Source of the DNA: Brachionus manjavacas
Lineage: Eukaryota > Rotifera > Eurotatoria > Ploima > Brachionidae
NCBI GenBank assembly: GCA_019054805.1
Contig: JAHQIY010000004.1
Span: forward strand, 1,674,001-1,738,000
DNA length: 64,000 bases
Direction of reading: 5' to 3'
Shown here: positions 33,509 to 44,640 of the stretch, one piece after another
How positions within the stretch are numbered: the stretch's first letter is position 1
Layout of the letters: each line of letters starts with the position of its first letter
Position numbers and translations under genes: made by a program
The notes under the pieces: model-generated
Seen by the model: only the letters and a program-made list of their open reading frames with translations
What the model was told of the DNA's origin: nothing
The model's database searches: none

Positions 33509-34670
33509 GGAACTATTTCAGGTTGAATGTGGTGTAAAGCAGGGTGGGATCCTATCCCCTTTCCTTTTCAATATCTTTATAGACGATTTAATCGAAGAAT
33601 GCTTAGAAAAGAAATTAGGTGGTATTTTTGATAATCTCAATATCTCAATAATTGTTTATGCTGATGACAACTGATGAGGACTGATAATCCTCATCAGTCC
33701 AGTTGACAGTCATCTTCAAATTTTACTTGATAACTGCAATAACTATGGTCTTAAATGGAGAATAAAATTTAACCCAATAAAATCTAAAATAATTACGTTT
33801 GGCCCTATCCTCTTTAACTGTGACTTCTTCTTGAGTGGTAAAAAGTTGAATATAGCTCTAAGTATAGAATATTTAGGATTCGTTGTCGACTCCAATCTAG
33901 ACTTTATCCCTTTTGCAATTGAAAAATTTAAACAAGTTCAGAAATCATTCTTCTCAGCTTCTTTTTTGTTAAACAAGATGAGTCATATTTCCCCTTCTCT
34001 AAAGAGTTTCATTTACAAAACATTTTGCCTCTCCCAATTCACATATGGTCTTGAAAACTTAACTCTAGACACAAAAACCCTCAAAACTCTAAACGTTAAT
34101 CAAAACAACCTTGTTAGACAAATGTTTAATCTAAAATCTAATTGTCACATTTCTGGAATCCTAAAAGTTCTTAGACTCTTTAAAATTGATCAGCTCTATC
34201 TTTTTTCCAAGATGTCTTTTATCACTTCAATTGGGTTCAATCAGTTATCTTCTCAAATATTTAAGTACTTATGTTATAACATTTCCAACAGCTCTCCCCT
34301 TTCTTTTGGAAATGATCTCAAGCATTTGTTTCAGTTCACTAATAAAAATCTAGACTCAATATTAGCAAATATTGGTCAACTGAAGTTGGATCTTAAGCGG
34401 CAGTTCTACATTCGTGACGGCATCTCGGATTCAATAGAGCTTTGTTTGAATAACTTAAGATTTAAATCCTTTCAAAACCTTCTAAACGAACTAATCAAAC
34501 CAAGGTAGATCAGTTCACTTCTTCTGGTCCAAAGGAGTTCATAACACAAATTGTTTATTTTTCTTTTCTACTTTAAAATTGTACTTTTTTTTTTTTTTAT
34601 TTTATTTTGAACTTTATTTTAATTTTTACTTCTCCTGATGGAGGTTAATTTGAATCAAATAAATAAATAA
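33509..34670 (+). mobile_element. LINE RT-to-3'-end fragment
   Basis: The body starts VECGVKQGGILSPFLFNIFI (RT motif B) and reaches the catalytic box IVYADD at about 33651-33669, which is broken by a small inverted duplication. It is then open at 33831-34508 (225 codons): SIEYLGFVVDSNLDFIP, FIYKTFCLSQFTYGLENL and a C-terminal helical region. The tail holds CTCC-TGAT-GGAG (34632-34643) and AAATAAATAAATAAA. ATTTACTTA at 33444-33452 and 34671-34679 might be a target duplication, but would then include the hairpin relic. This is a different family from J and CR1. Confidence 0.65.
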
Positions 34671-34679
34671 ATTTACTTA

Positions 34680-36000
34680 GAGTTAATTTTTTTTAAATAT
34701 TATTAAAAATGAATTTATATTAAAAATTCAAACTAGTAAACTAAACCCATTTAATATAGTATACATCGTTTACGATGATTTGTATTATCTAATTCTTCTG
34801 AAATAGTACTTAGTTTAAAAGGCTTCTGAAACTAATTTTATGAATAAAAAATACTTAAAAATATTTTTTTAAATAACAACTTTTGAGAATTATCATCAAA
34901 TTTTAATGATAGACTCCATTTTGCCAATCCTTGGGTAAATTCATCACACAATTAAATTTGGTTAAGCAAACGTTTTTTCATAAAACGAACTGAAGATCTC
35001 ATGTCTAGATAATGGTGAGCCTCGAAAATCGAAAATTAAGTACGTAAATTTGGCATTAATTGCTTAAATTAATAATTTTTTTAATAAAGTAGAACAATTT
35101 ATCTAGTTACTTAAAATTGATTTGATCACTTTTTACTTTTTGCTTGATTATAAAAATACTAAATTTATTATATATTTTAATCATACATTATAAAAAATTT
35201 AATTAATTTTTCTACCTAATTAATAGTTGTTTTTAAATATCTCAAAATATAAACAAAGAATAATTAATATTTTTGATTATATACATTCATTTAAATAATT
35301 GTTATTTGTTTCCTTCTTTTGAATAAATAAAAATCATTTAAAAACAGTTCAATAAATAAGACATGGTTGCAAGCTTTTTTACTAATTTACAAAAATTTGC
35401 TAATTTAACAGTAAAATTAATTTAATTTATTTTGGCCTAATTAATTTTGCTGGCTTAAGCTCGTAATGCTTTGATAAACTGTTTCTAATTTTAATTAAAT
35501 ATTGATTTAATATTTAATCATTTTTTTATCGGTATTTTCTTCCTTTCAATACATCTTCAAAATTTATGCATTTTCTTTTTTATTAAAATAAAAAAATTCA
35601 ATACTGAAATTAAATTCAAAATTAATTTAATAAAATGATAAAATTTTCATTTTTGACTTTTTAACATTGAGCTAACATTTTCTAGGAAGAATTTCTTTTC
35701 ATTTTCTTAGAATTCGGATTTAATTTAATTTTAAAATATTTGTATTTGCTTTTATCAAAAAAAATTAAATTAAAATAAATAAGCCACGTCAATTTTGGGC
35801 CTAATATTTAGCATCACCACAGGCCCATATTTATTAAATTATGATCTTTTATTTTTTGATCTGTTGCTTCAGAAAATATACTATTTAGAGATCAAATTTT
35901 TTGCCTAGTAATGAAAAATATTTTACTCAATATTACTTTATAATTAAATTTTGAATTACGTTCACTTACTGATAATTAATAATAAAAATATTTGAAAAAA
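34680..36000. other. A+T-rich non-coding stretch
   Basis: Nothing recognised. Confidence 0.35.
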
Positions 36001-36159
36001 ATAACGGGTCTTGCCAGATATGACCAGATATTTTTTTCTTATGGTCACCCAAAATGTGACCAGTTGTAAAAAAATTTTTTCATTTTTTTATTTTCGTGAC
36101 CAAGTAATAAAATTTATGTGACCAAGGAGAAATTTAAAATAATAAATGGTCAGAAAAGT

Positions 36160-36525
36160 TAAACGAACACAAGGTTGTAGAGAACTTGGCCAATTTTACT
36201 GAAAGTGACGAAGAAAATTTGGCACAGAACGAAACAATCACAGTCAAAGAGATTGAATTCAACAGATTCTGATGATGAAGAAAAATATGTTGAGTCAACA
36301 GAGGTTATTGAAGCCATTAATAAACTTTAAATAAGTCTAACAATAAATAAGTAATAGAAGTATTCGAAAATTTCATCAGAAGTTCCAACTATTACTGAAG
36401 AAACACAATTTTCAGTCAAAAGAGTCCAAAAGAGCCAACAACAAACACGAGAGCTTGTCCAAAGTACGGTAAATTAATAAAAAATGAGCGTGGTGTAAAG
36501 CACAAATCACAAAGATGCATAAATA
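36160..36525 (+). pseudogene. Degenerate transposase C-terminus, possibly Tigger/CENP-B-like
   Basis: Stop-rich frames contain ENLANFTESDEENLAQN, SDDEEKYVESTEVIEAINKL, SSEVPTITEETQFSVKRVQK and CPKYGKLIKNERG. An acidic tract followed by xEAIxxL is a feature of Tigger/jerky C-termini, but the evidence is weak. Tracts of GTGACC/GGTCAC words occur just upstream (36000-36130). Confidence 0.25.
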
Positions 36526-36954
36526 GCACTTTTTATTTATTTTTTTTGAAATCAAATTTTAAAATAACAAATATCGGCTACTTGAAGATTTTGATAATGA
36601 TCACGTGATCAAAATTTAACTGATTAAAATATTAAATAAAATGATGAAATAAGCTTTTTTAAATTTATTTTCTGATTAAACAAAAAATGCTTATCATTTA
36701 TATTATAAAAAAAGAAAGATCTTTTTTTTTAAATTGATCTTTAATTGATTCTTCATTAATCTTTATTTGAAAATGTTAAACTTTAACATTTTGTCTGAGA
36801 CAAATTTAAAATTTACATTAAGAATTCAAATTAAGAAATTAAATGCCCTTGCCAAACTAGCTTGTAAGTAGCATGAAAGCGGGTAGAAATCTAAATAATA
36901 TTTAATAATCTTATTGATGAGAGAAAAAAAGAAAATTTAGCCCCGTTAGCCCGT

Positions 36955-37398
36955 TAGCTCGGGTATGACGGAGTCACAGCAGAAATGTTGTAAGCTGACA
37001 GTAGGATCACAATAGGGATATCAAAGGACCTCTTCAGAAATTATATCAGAGGACTAGTCAAAAGGCCTAATAGTCAAGCTCCCTAAGAAAGGTAACAAAA
37101 TGATTTGTGACAATTGGCGAGGAATAACACTGCTACCAATAGCAAGCAAGGCGTTCTGCAGTATAAAACTGGAAAGAATCAGGAACTCCTTGGATGTTAT
37201 ACTTAGAGAAGAACAAGCAGGATTTAGACGAGGTAGAGGATGCATAGACCTGATATTCACACTTAGGACTATCATAGAAGAAAGTCTGGAATGGAATAGC
37301 CCCGTGTATCTTAACTTCATTGACAACAAGAAAGCCTTTGATAGCATACACAGAGAAACCATATTAAGATCCTATGGCCTGCCACAGCAATTCCAAGC
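36955..37398 (+). mobile_element. RTE-like LINE fragment
   Basis: It shares most of its sequence with 19985-20280 but keeps the segment deleted there: CDNWRGITLLPIASKAFCSI, LDVILREEQAGFRRGRGCID, NSPVYLNFIDNKKAFDSIHR. The frame is broken at the 5' end (the GITxEML region has a stop), and the copy ends abruptly after GLPQQ at 37390. Neither the 3' end nor a target duplication is visible. Confidence 0.7.
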
Positions 37399-37660
37399 AA
37401 GTGTTTATTTCTTTTTTCAAATGTATGTATTCAGACGATTTTTGCTTTTAATTTTTTCTAAAATTTTCAAAAATTTTGAAATTTCTAAATAATAAAAAGC
37501 TCTTTTATTTGTCTAGGAACAAAATTTATTTAAAGCTCTATTTAAATTTATAAAAAATTATTGATGATTTTATTTTGGATTAATTAAAGAATCATATTTA
37601 TTTTTTTATTTTTAAAATCAGAAAATTAGTTGACTTGGCTAAACTTCACAAAAAAAAAAA

Positions 37661-37710
37661 AATTCTCAAGTCATAACTTTGACCTAAATTTTTGTGACTT
37701 AGACTTAGAG
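37661..37710 (+). repeat. Dispersed poly-A plus AAGTCATAACTTTGAC repeat
   Basis: One of three same-strand copies (also 9072-9110 and 55411-55468), each an A-run followed by AAGTCATxACTT...TTAAATTT and TGACTTA. The 55 kb copy forms a perfect 10-bp inverted pair, ATTTAAGTCA/TGACTTAAAT. Confidence 0.55.
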
Positions 37711-37891
37711 AAAGAAAAAGGAAATAAATATCGTACAAGGCTTAAAAGAGACAAGATTTATTCAAGAAGAACCAATAAATAAAGAATGAGTTGACATATT
37801 TCAAATTTAATTTTAATTTATAAATTTATTTTTGGTTAAAATTTATTGTGACATAAATTTTAAAAATTTAGATGGTGGATCTAAAGATTGT

Positions 37892-37975
37892 AATAGCATC
37901 TTTAACGACCTATTCAAATAAACTTTTAAGATAAGTTGGAATTCAAAGTTTATTTGAATAGGTCGTTAAGCTATT
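37892..37975. repeat. Perfect 25-bp snap-back hairpin
   Basis: Arms 37902-37926 and 37945-37969 are exact complements around an 18-base loop. AATAGC/GCTATT extends the pairing outwards across a small bulge. The outer word GGTCGTTAA recurs at 63981-63989, at the right edge of the window. Probably a small fold-back MITE or a transposon end. Confidence 0.6.
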
Positions 37976-38339
37976 CAAAACTGGTAACCGCTACCGTTTA
38001 CTCAAATAACAAAACTAAGATAAAAATTAAGCTAGTTTTGAAATTTTCTTTATTTATTAAAAATTAAAATTTAAATCAAAAAATTGTAATATTTATAATA
38101 ATAAAATATAGAATAAAAGAAGTACTTTTTTATTAACTTCTTTAAAGGTGTAATTACAATCTTTACACTAGCCTGTTGATTAGCCTTGAAATTGATTAAC
38201 AATCACAAGTTATTATTTTTCACAAATAAATGAAATTTTATAGTCACATTTATTTTCTAGTATAGAAAAACTAGACTGCTTTTTTTTATTGTTTAAACTT
38301 AACCTTTTATAAATTTATACAAAATTTACTTTTTTTACT

Positions 38340-38538
38340 AAATTTTACCATTTTCAAATGAAATTTCACGTAAAATGACGTCCGAATTCAGGTCCAAAAA
38401 ATTTTTGAAAAGTCAAAAAATGTAGTATTTTTTGGAATTCTTAGTTTTTACAAAAATTTACATAATTTTACCAGAATTTACGTAAAATCACCGGATATTA
38501 CGTAAAATTTTTAACAAATGAAAATCTTAGCAGTACTG
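38340..38538 (-). mobile_element. Solo end of the Tc1-like element family
   Basis: Read on the minus strand from 38538, CAGTACTGCTAAGATTTTC and the following ACGTAA-rich 180 bases parallel the left end of the element at 132-340, including the internal GGACCTGAATTCGGA block (here near 38390). There is no second end or transposase nearby. Confidence 0.6.
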
Positions 38539-38929
38539 TTATAGCAATTATTTTTTTCTATTTGGTTTCTTTAACTCTACAATTCCTTAATTTTTAATTA
38601 TGTTTTAGCATTATTATTTTATTTATCTTTTGACAATAGATTCGTATTTAGTGATAAAGCATTAATTTAATTGTCATTAAACTCATTGCATTTGAATAAA
38701 GAGATCATCCTTATCAGTTCAATGCACAAATTAGTTAGTTAGTTTTTAAATTAAACAAGTGCACGAGTGAACTATATTATTATTTTTCTGCATTTATTTT
38801 TTACTAATCGATTATAATGCATTTTATTTAACTATCTAAAAATGCTTTTTATTTTTTTGTATTATTTTTTATCCTTACTTAATAATTAAATATTTTTTCT
38901 TTATTTTCTTTTGTTTGGAACCTTTAAAT

Positions 38930-38985
38930 TTAATTCTCCTTAAAAGGAGGTTAATTCAATAAATAAAAATAAAAAATAAATTATA
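38930..38985 (+). mobile_element. LINE 3'-end relic (CTCCTT hairpin, AAATAAA tail)
   Basis: CTCCTT-AA-AAGGAG (38936-38949), then GTTAATTCAATAAATAAAAATAAA. It resembles the 3' end at 34625-34670 (GGAGGTTAATT...AATAAATAAATAAA), so probably the same family. The body is not recognised upstream. Confidence 0.5.
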
Positions 38986-39349
38986 TGGTAACACAGCCTA
39001 AATGTATTTAATGTAAATTCGGTGACGTAATTTGAAAAACCGAAATATCAGTCGTTTTATTTTCTTTTTTTAAACAACCCACATTCTTGTAAATCTTGAA
39101 GAGAGGAATCCAAATATATGAAATATTTTTAAAAAATTTTTAAAACTTTTTTTTTCTTAATTCAAAGTTTTTTTCGGCTAATTCGGTAGAATTTTTCAAA
39201 TTAGTAATTATGTTTGACAATTTTTGATCCGATGACGGAACAAGTTTGAACTGACCTTATTTGCTTATCGTTTTCAGCGGGTCTTAATTAGTGGAAAATA
39301 ATTTTACTAGAATTTTAAGATAGCCGATGGGTCCGTTGTCTAATGTTGT

Positions 39350-40140
39350 TTTTTTTTATGGGTTAAGAGGTTAATGAGGTATTACCTCAATACCCAAAAA
39401 TCCCACCCATTTACCCCTAAAAATAAAATATTTAGTAGATATATTTAGTACTAAATAACATAATTAGACTGAATGGACAAAAATGATCACAATGACGTCA
39501 TTTTTTATGAAAAATTTAAAATTTTGTTTCTCCTTTTTTTACAAAAATAATTTAATTTTATTTGATAAAAATATTCATTCTGTATTATCAAAAATCGTCA
39601 ATATATTATAAAAATGAATCAGAACAAGCAAAAAGAAGTTAAAAAAAAAAGTATTCGATGGTAGATCTTGATAACGCAAAAAAAGATGTTTTTGAAAAAA
39701 AATTGAACACTACTCAAGCTTCAAATTTATACAACTATCCGAGACAGATCTTTTTAACTAATCTTTTCAACTAAAAAAATCAAACATAAAATTTATTTTG
39801 AATTCGTTAATAATTCGTTTAAATTTTTTTCTAAATAGTTATGTTGTAGCGTTTATTTTAAAAAAGAATATTTTAAATATTTGTATTTTTAAAAATAACA
39901 TTTAAAATCCTTTTTTTAATTCTTATCGGGCTAATTGGGTGAATTCGGTGAATATCCTGAAAAAGAGGTTTGTTTAAAATCAGGGGTAACTAGGTTAACC
40001 TAATTCACCCAATTAACCGCAGGAGGTAAAGGGGTGACTAGAAAAAACTGGTCTAATTCGGTGAGCATTTTTGGAGTTTTTGAATAAAATGAGTGCGAAA
40101 TTTGCAATAAAAAAAAAATGGGTTACCCGGTTATGCTCAT
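39350..40140 (+). mobile_element. Tigger/pogo-like remnant with psq-type HTH
   Basis: An ATG frame at about 39613 (MNQNKQKEVKKKSIRW), after one frameshift, continues DLDNAKKDVFEKKLNTTQAS and NLYNYPRQIFLTN. TTQASxLYNxPRQ matches the helix-turn-helix of CENP-B/Tigger N-termini (psq type). No DDE domain is present. The flanks hold inverted words (GCTAATTGGGTGAATTxGG at 39930-39949 against 39997-40016) and palindrome TGAGGTA-T-TACCTCA near 39375. Limits approximate. Confidence 0.4.
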
Positions 40141-40860
40141 TTACCATATTAGAGCTTAATAATATAAAATTTGCGAGCACGAGTGAAATTATTCAGTGCT
40201 CGATTTAATCCCAGCCGATATTTAGTTTTATTTTTCATGATAATAATCTATAATAAAATTCAACTATTTGAAAATTTTATGTTTTAAATGCGGGGTTATT
40301 TTATAAAAAAATTTGAGTTTTAAATATCAGCCTAATAGAAAAATTTCGAATAAAAAAATATTTTTTCTTTTGAATTAATTTTCATCTTCGCCAAATAAAA
40401 CAAGATATGCAAAGAAATATTTCTTTATACAAGGAAGATTCAATCTAGTTTCAACAGCAAGAGCACTTCGTTTTGTACAGAATAAAAAAAAGCTTATTTA
40501 CCACTTTTTAATAGTATAAATCAAAAATAGTAAAATTATTAATTGAATTTGGTCATAAGGGTAGAAAGAATAATAATTAAGAATTTATTAACATTAATTC
40601 AGTAGACTGTAAAATTTAGAATAAGAACTTTTTATTTCTTTTTTTTTACTATTAAAGCTACTGAATATTTTAATTACTGTTGCTTTTTTTTTTTCAAATA
40701 TAAATTGGGTGTATACCCAGGACAGTTCTGAAAGGCACCAGCCTTCTTTTCACCCTCATGTTAGGAAAATATTCTTGAAAAAAAAAACAAAAAAAGTGTG
40801 AGTAAAATTAAATAGTGTAAATTAAATTTTTGCAGTTGATAAAAAATAGTTAATAAATTA

Positions 40861-41130
40861 ATCTAGCAGAAGAATTCTTTCTCTAGCTTTTATATTTAGA
40901 AAAAATCCTCGAATTATCTTTTGGAGCAAAGAAAACTCCTCGAAAAAAAAATATTTTATTTATAAAAGAATATATAAATCATTGCAGAACCTTGCCCTCA
41001 CTATTTTTATGTTATCTAGCGGAAGAAGTCTTTCTCTAGCCTTGATATGTTGAAAAAATCCTCGAATTATCTTTTGGAGCAAAAAAAACTCCTCGAAAAA
41101 ATTAATTTTTATTTTAAAAGAATAATTTTT
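40861..41130. repeat. 153-bp tandem duplication
   Basis: 40861-41013 is repeated from 41014, sharing TCTTTCTCTAGC and the block AAAAATCCTCGAATTATCTT-TTGGAGC followed by CTCCTCGAAAAA. GGAG...CTCC can pair in each unit. No coding content. Confidence 0.6.
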
Positions 41131-41399
41131 ATTATAATCAAAAAAATCTCGTACCTATTCGAATCAAATGAAAAAATGATTCAGTATTAGGTGAAGAAAT
41201 TTGGTCTCAAGATTGAAGAAAATTTCTCAAATTTGAACTGAATTGATTAAAAAAAATTTATTATAAAATCAATCTTTTTGAATTAATTCAATATTTTTGC
41301 ATAATTTGAACTATTTTTATTTTTTTACTTATTAATTTTTATGTTTTTCCTGTCCACGGGACTTAAAATTTAATAACAAAAATAAATAACAAAGCATTT

Positions 41400-42770
41400 T
41401 TTACTCTAATTGCTGTTTTGAGACCATCTCATTTTTGCTTTTTGCAATTTAGGGAATGTTTGGTTAAAACATGGCATACCAAGTAAAGTTACAATATATA
41501 TCAAAATATTAAATGAGCATTCATGATGCTTTAACCTTACAAATTTACTAGTCATGTAAAGTTCTCTCAATGATTACAAAACCAAACCAAGTACGTACTT
41601 TGAATTGTAAATGCACGTTTAAAAAATCATGTTAAATTAAAATTAAATTTATAAATTAAATATGAACAATAAAATTTAAATTTGTTTTATCTATTTATTT
41701 ATTAGAATTAAATCAACTGATAAATTAGTATTGAAAAAAGAAAAAGCAATAAAGTTTCTACCTTGTTCGAACAAGTCATTCTTTTATCAATTATCAACAA
41801 AAATCTTCGACTAATCCTTTCATAGAATTTAAGCTAATTTCCTAAATAAATCCTAGAAAATTCAATTTTTTGTCACGATTTTACATGAGACTATTTAATT
41901 AGAAAATAAATCAAATACTTACTATTTAATTAGCCCAGCTCTGATCAATAGAATGCTTTCCCATTTCTCAATTTATCGATTTTTGATTCCATGTAAATAC
42001 TTTTTTTAAACAAAATTATTATCTAAATTTAAAAATTTTGAAAAAAAAATTTTCTTTCATTATGCTGATTAGCAAAATGCGCTTGTTGAGTGCTTCTATT
42101 TTAAATTGTGATTCATTGTCAAATACACGCTGGAAAAATGGCGGCGCCAATTCTCAATTAAATGGAATTAAGTAAATTAAAATGTTACTCAATATTTTAA
42201 TTGAACTTCCTTAGGAAAGAATTAAGTTATCAGAGAAATTCTGTTTTATGTCTAAAAATGCAGGTCTAAAGATAAAAATGAATTGAAAGAATGTTCATGT
42301 TATTTTTATTGTCTAAAATGAGAAAAAAATTAAAAAAAATTAAAAAAATTTTTTAACCTTAAAGTTGGAACTTGTAAAAATTTTGATGATAAATTGATGG
42401 TACGCCAAAAAAAGATGCTATTTCAAAAAAAAAATCGAATAATTTTGAATTGTTATTTACGCGTTGCCAATTTTAATTATCCAACAAATATAATTTAAAA
42501 AAAAACACAATTGTTACTTGATATCTTCATTGAAAATCGATTTTTCCAATTTTTACTTAATAAATATTTAAATCTTATTGACTTTTATTTCTCAATCGAT
42601 AAAACCCCATGAAATTTTAGATATATTTTAGATTTATTTTAAATTAGGACGATATCGAAATTTAATTAAATTAATTGAAAAAAATTATTTTTTTAAAAAA
42701 ATAGATTGACAAAAAATTAAAAGTTGTACTTATTGTATGAATTGATAATATTTAATTAATAATTATAATA
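41400..42770. other. A+T-rich non-coding stretch
   Basis: 41345-41395 just upstream has a GTCC-ACG-GGAC hairpin and an A-rich tail, perhaps another LINE end. Otherwise nothing recognised. Confidence 0.3.
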
Positions 42771-42777
42771 AAATACA

Positions 42778-42840
42778 GCAGGAGACCTGCGGAGCGAAAC
42801 TAGACGCAGTTTCGCTATGATAGCTTTCTTCCTGGAAAAA
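42778..42840. other. Two adjacent perfect hairpins in a G+C-rich spot
   Basis: GCAGG-AGA-CCTGC (42778-42790) and GCGAAACT-AGACGC-AGTTTCGC (42794-42815) lie in tandem, then TATGATAGCTTTCTTCCTGG and an A-run. Perhaps a structured RNA or a transposon 3' end. Confidence 0.4.
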
Positions 42841-43407
42841 AAATTTAATCTTGATTTAATATGCAATCCAGTCTGGTTCATTCATTCAATTAAGCTAAAT
42901 ATGAAATTTTTTTAGACTAGTTTTTTTGTGATAAAATTTCCGGAAAAGTGAACTTTTTAATTTTATTTAAAAATGCACTCACATTAAAATTTTGAGAAAA
43001 AAACCGAAATAAAATGTTTTTTAATTATAAAATTGTGATATATTGATTTTCACAAAAAAATAAAAAAAAATCAAAAGGAAGCTTTTTAGTTTAAAATTAT
43101 TTATTTGTAGTTTTTTCAGTCGATATCAAGCTATTCTTGCAAATAAGGCTCCTAATGAATAAAAACTGAAAAAATACACGCTTTACTGTTTAATTTCTTA
43201 ATTTGATCAAAACTCACTTTTAAAGTTTCTCATAGATGATTATAATTCTAATTTAATCAAATTTGAGATACTTGAAATAAATTTTTAAACCAATTTTCAA
43301 ATTTAAATCTTTCTAAATAAATGATCTAATTCTACATGGATAGACAATGTGATCTAACTTTTAAAAAAACTTTTTACTTTCTGTAATGTTTGTCCTTTTT
43401 CTAATTA

Positions 43408-43657
43408 ATTTATTTGGCCCTATTCCTTTTTGTACTTTTTGTGATTAATGGTAATTTTAATCATTTTATTAAAACTTAAACGGGGTCCGGGGTGGAGCCC
43501 TGGTTTAGAGATTTGGGTATGCTGGGGGTAAGAAAAATATTTGTTAAATTTAAAATTGATATATAAAATATTGAAATAAAAGTTTTTTTTTATTACCATT
43601 AAGAACAAAAAGTACAAAAAGCACAGAAAGTACAAAAAGGAATAAGGCCAAATAAAT
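43408..43657. mobile_element. Unnamed MITE, copy 1
   Basis: Inverted arms 43408-43454 and 43593-43657 (ATTTATTTGGCC, then reiterated TTTTTGTACTTTTTGTG and TTAATGGTAAT). The centre has a G+C-rich core GGTCCGGGGTGGAGCCCTGG (43485-43504) followed by TTTAGAGATTTGG. No coding content. Related to 49478-49796. Confidence 0.65.
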
Positions 43658-43736
43658 CAAAAAAGAGATAAAATTTAAAAGTTAATTTATTTTTTCTTGT
43701 TCAAAATTCCTAGAATCCTTTTAAAAAAAAAGAAAA

Positions 43737-43985
43737 CTTCTGTTAATTTTTTTGATATTTCTAAGGCGTTTGACAGAGTTTTGCACGACACATTATAAAC
43801 TTGTAAAAATAAACCTACTGCTGATTTCATTAAATTAGATCATTTCTAGATTCTAGATTCTTTAAAAGGTTATTATAGCTATGAATATCCAATATCTGCA
43901 GTGTGTCTGTTATTAGTCCTCTCTTGTTTACTAATGATGTGCTGAAAAGAAAAAACAAACATAACAATATTTATTAGACGAGATA
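43737..43985 (+). mobile_element. LINE family J fragment 3 (RT motif A to B)
   Basis: Degenerate words VNFFDISKAFDRVLHD, LVKINLLLISLN and VISPLLFTND across two frames match the J RT between motifs A and B. About 250 bases only, with no ends. Confidence 0.5.
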
Positions 43986-44640
43986 TTAATTTATTTCATA
44001 GCAGAATATTATTTGAATTAATAAAGTTAACAAAAAATATTTTCTTTTTCGATAAGTTTTATTTTTCTAGTTTTGAAGCCTAATTTTTTAGGCTAATTTC
44101 AGAGAGAAAATTTTTTTACCAACGAGTTAGTGGATGGAATAAGCTAGATTCTTGCAGGAGCTAGTCATCATAAATTTTGTTATAATTAATTAATTAATTA
44201 ATGAAAATTAGAATGGTAGTTTAGCATTCTTATTTGGAATCTGAAATCTTTGAGCAGATGGCTGGTCTTTATTGTGAGCCTAAATGTCAAGAATTTTTTG
44301 AAATTTTGTTTTAATTTTTCAAAACCAACTTTTTTTGAAAATAATTTGAAACTTTATTTGGAGACAATTATTAATTTAAAGCTAAATTTTTAAAGTAAAA
44401 TTACTTGTAACAAAAGTACTAAAAAATTTTTTAATTTTTTTAATAAATAGTATTATTGAAGTATTTCATAAAAAAGTTTCAAATTAGTCTGTACCAAATA
44501 TTTAAAAATTGTGATCAGTGAAAAAATTTCCAATATTTGTGTTATTCGAATTCTATTCTAGAAAATATAAATATTGCCTTGTTCGATATTGCCTCATAAT
44601 CTTTTTGTATTTATTTGATCAGAAATTTAACCAATTTTAA

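Noticed and set aside
33655-33700. Hammerhead-ribozyme-like CTGATGAG
   Set aside because: The CUGAUGA core is not followed by a stem II plus GAAA; it is part of a fold-back repeat.
44178-44202. TTAATTAATTAATTAAT run
   Set aside because: Simple A+T microsatellite without flanking structure.
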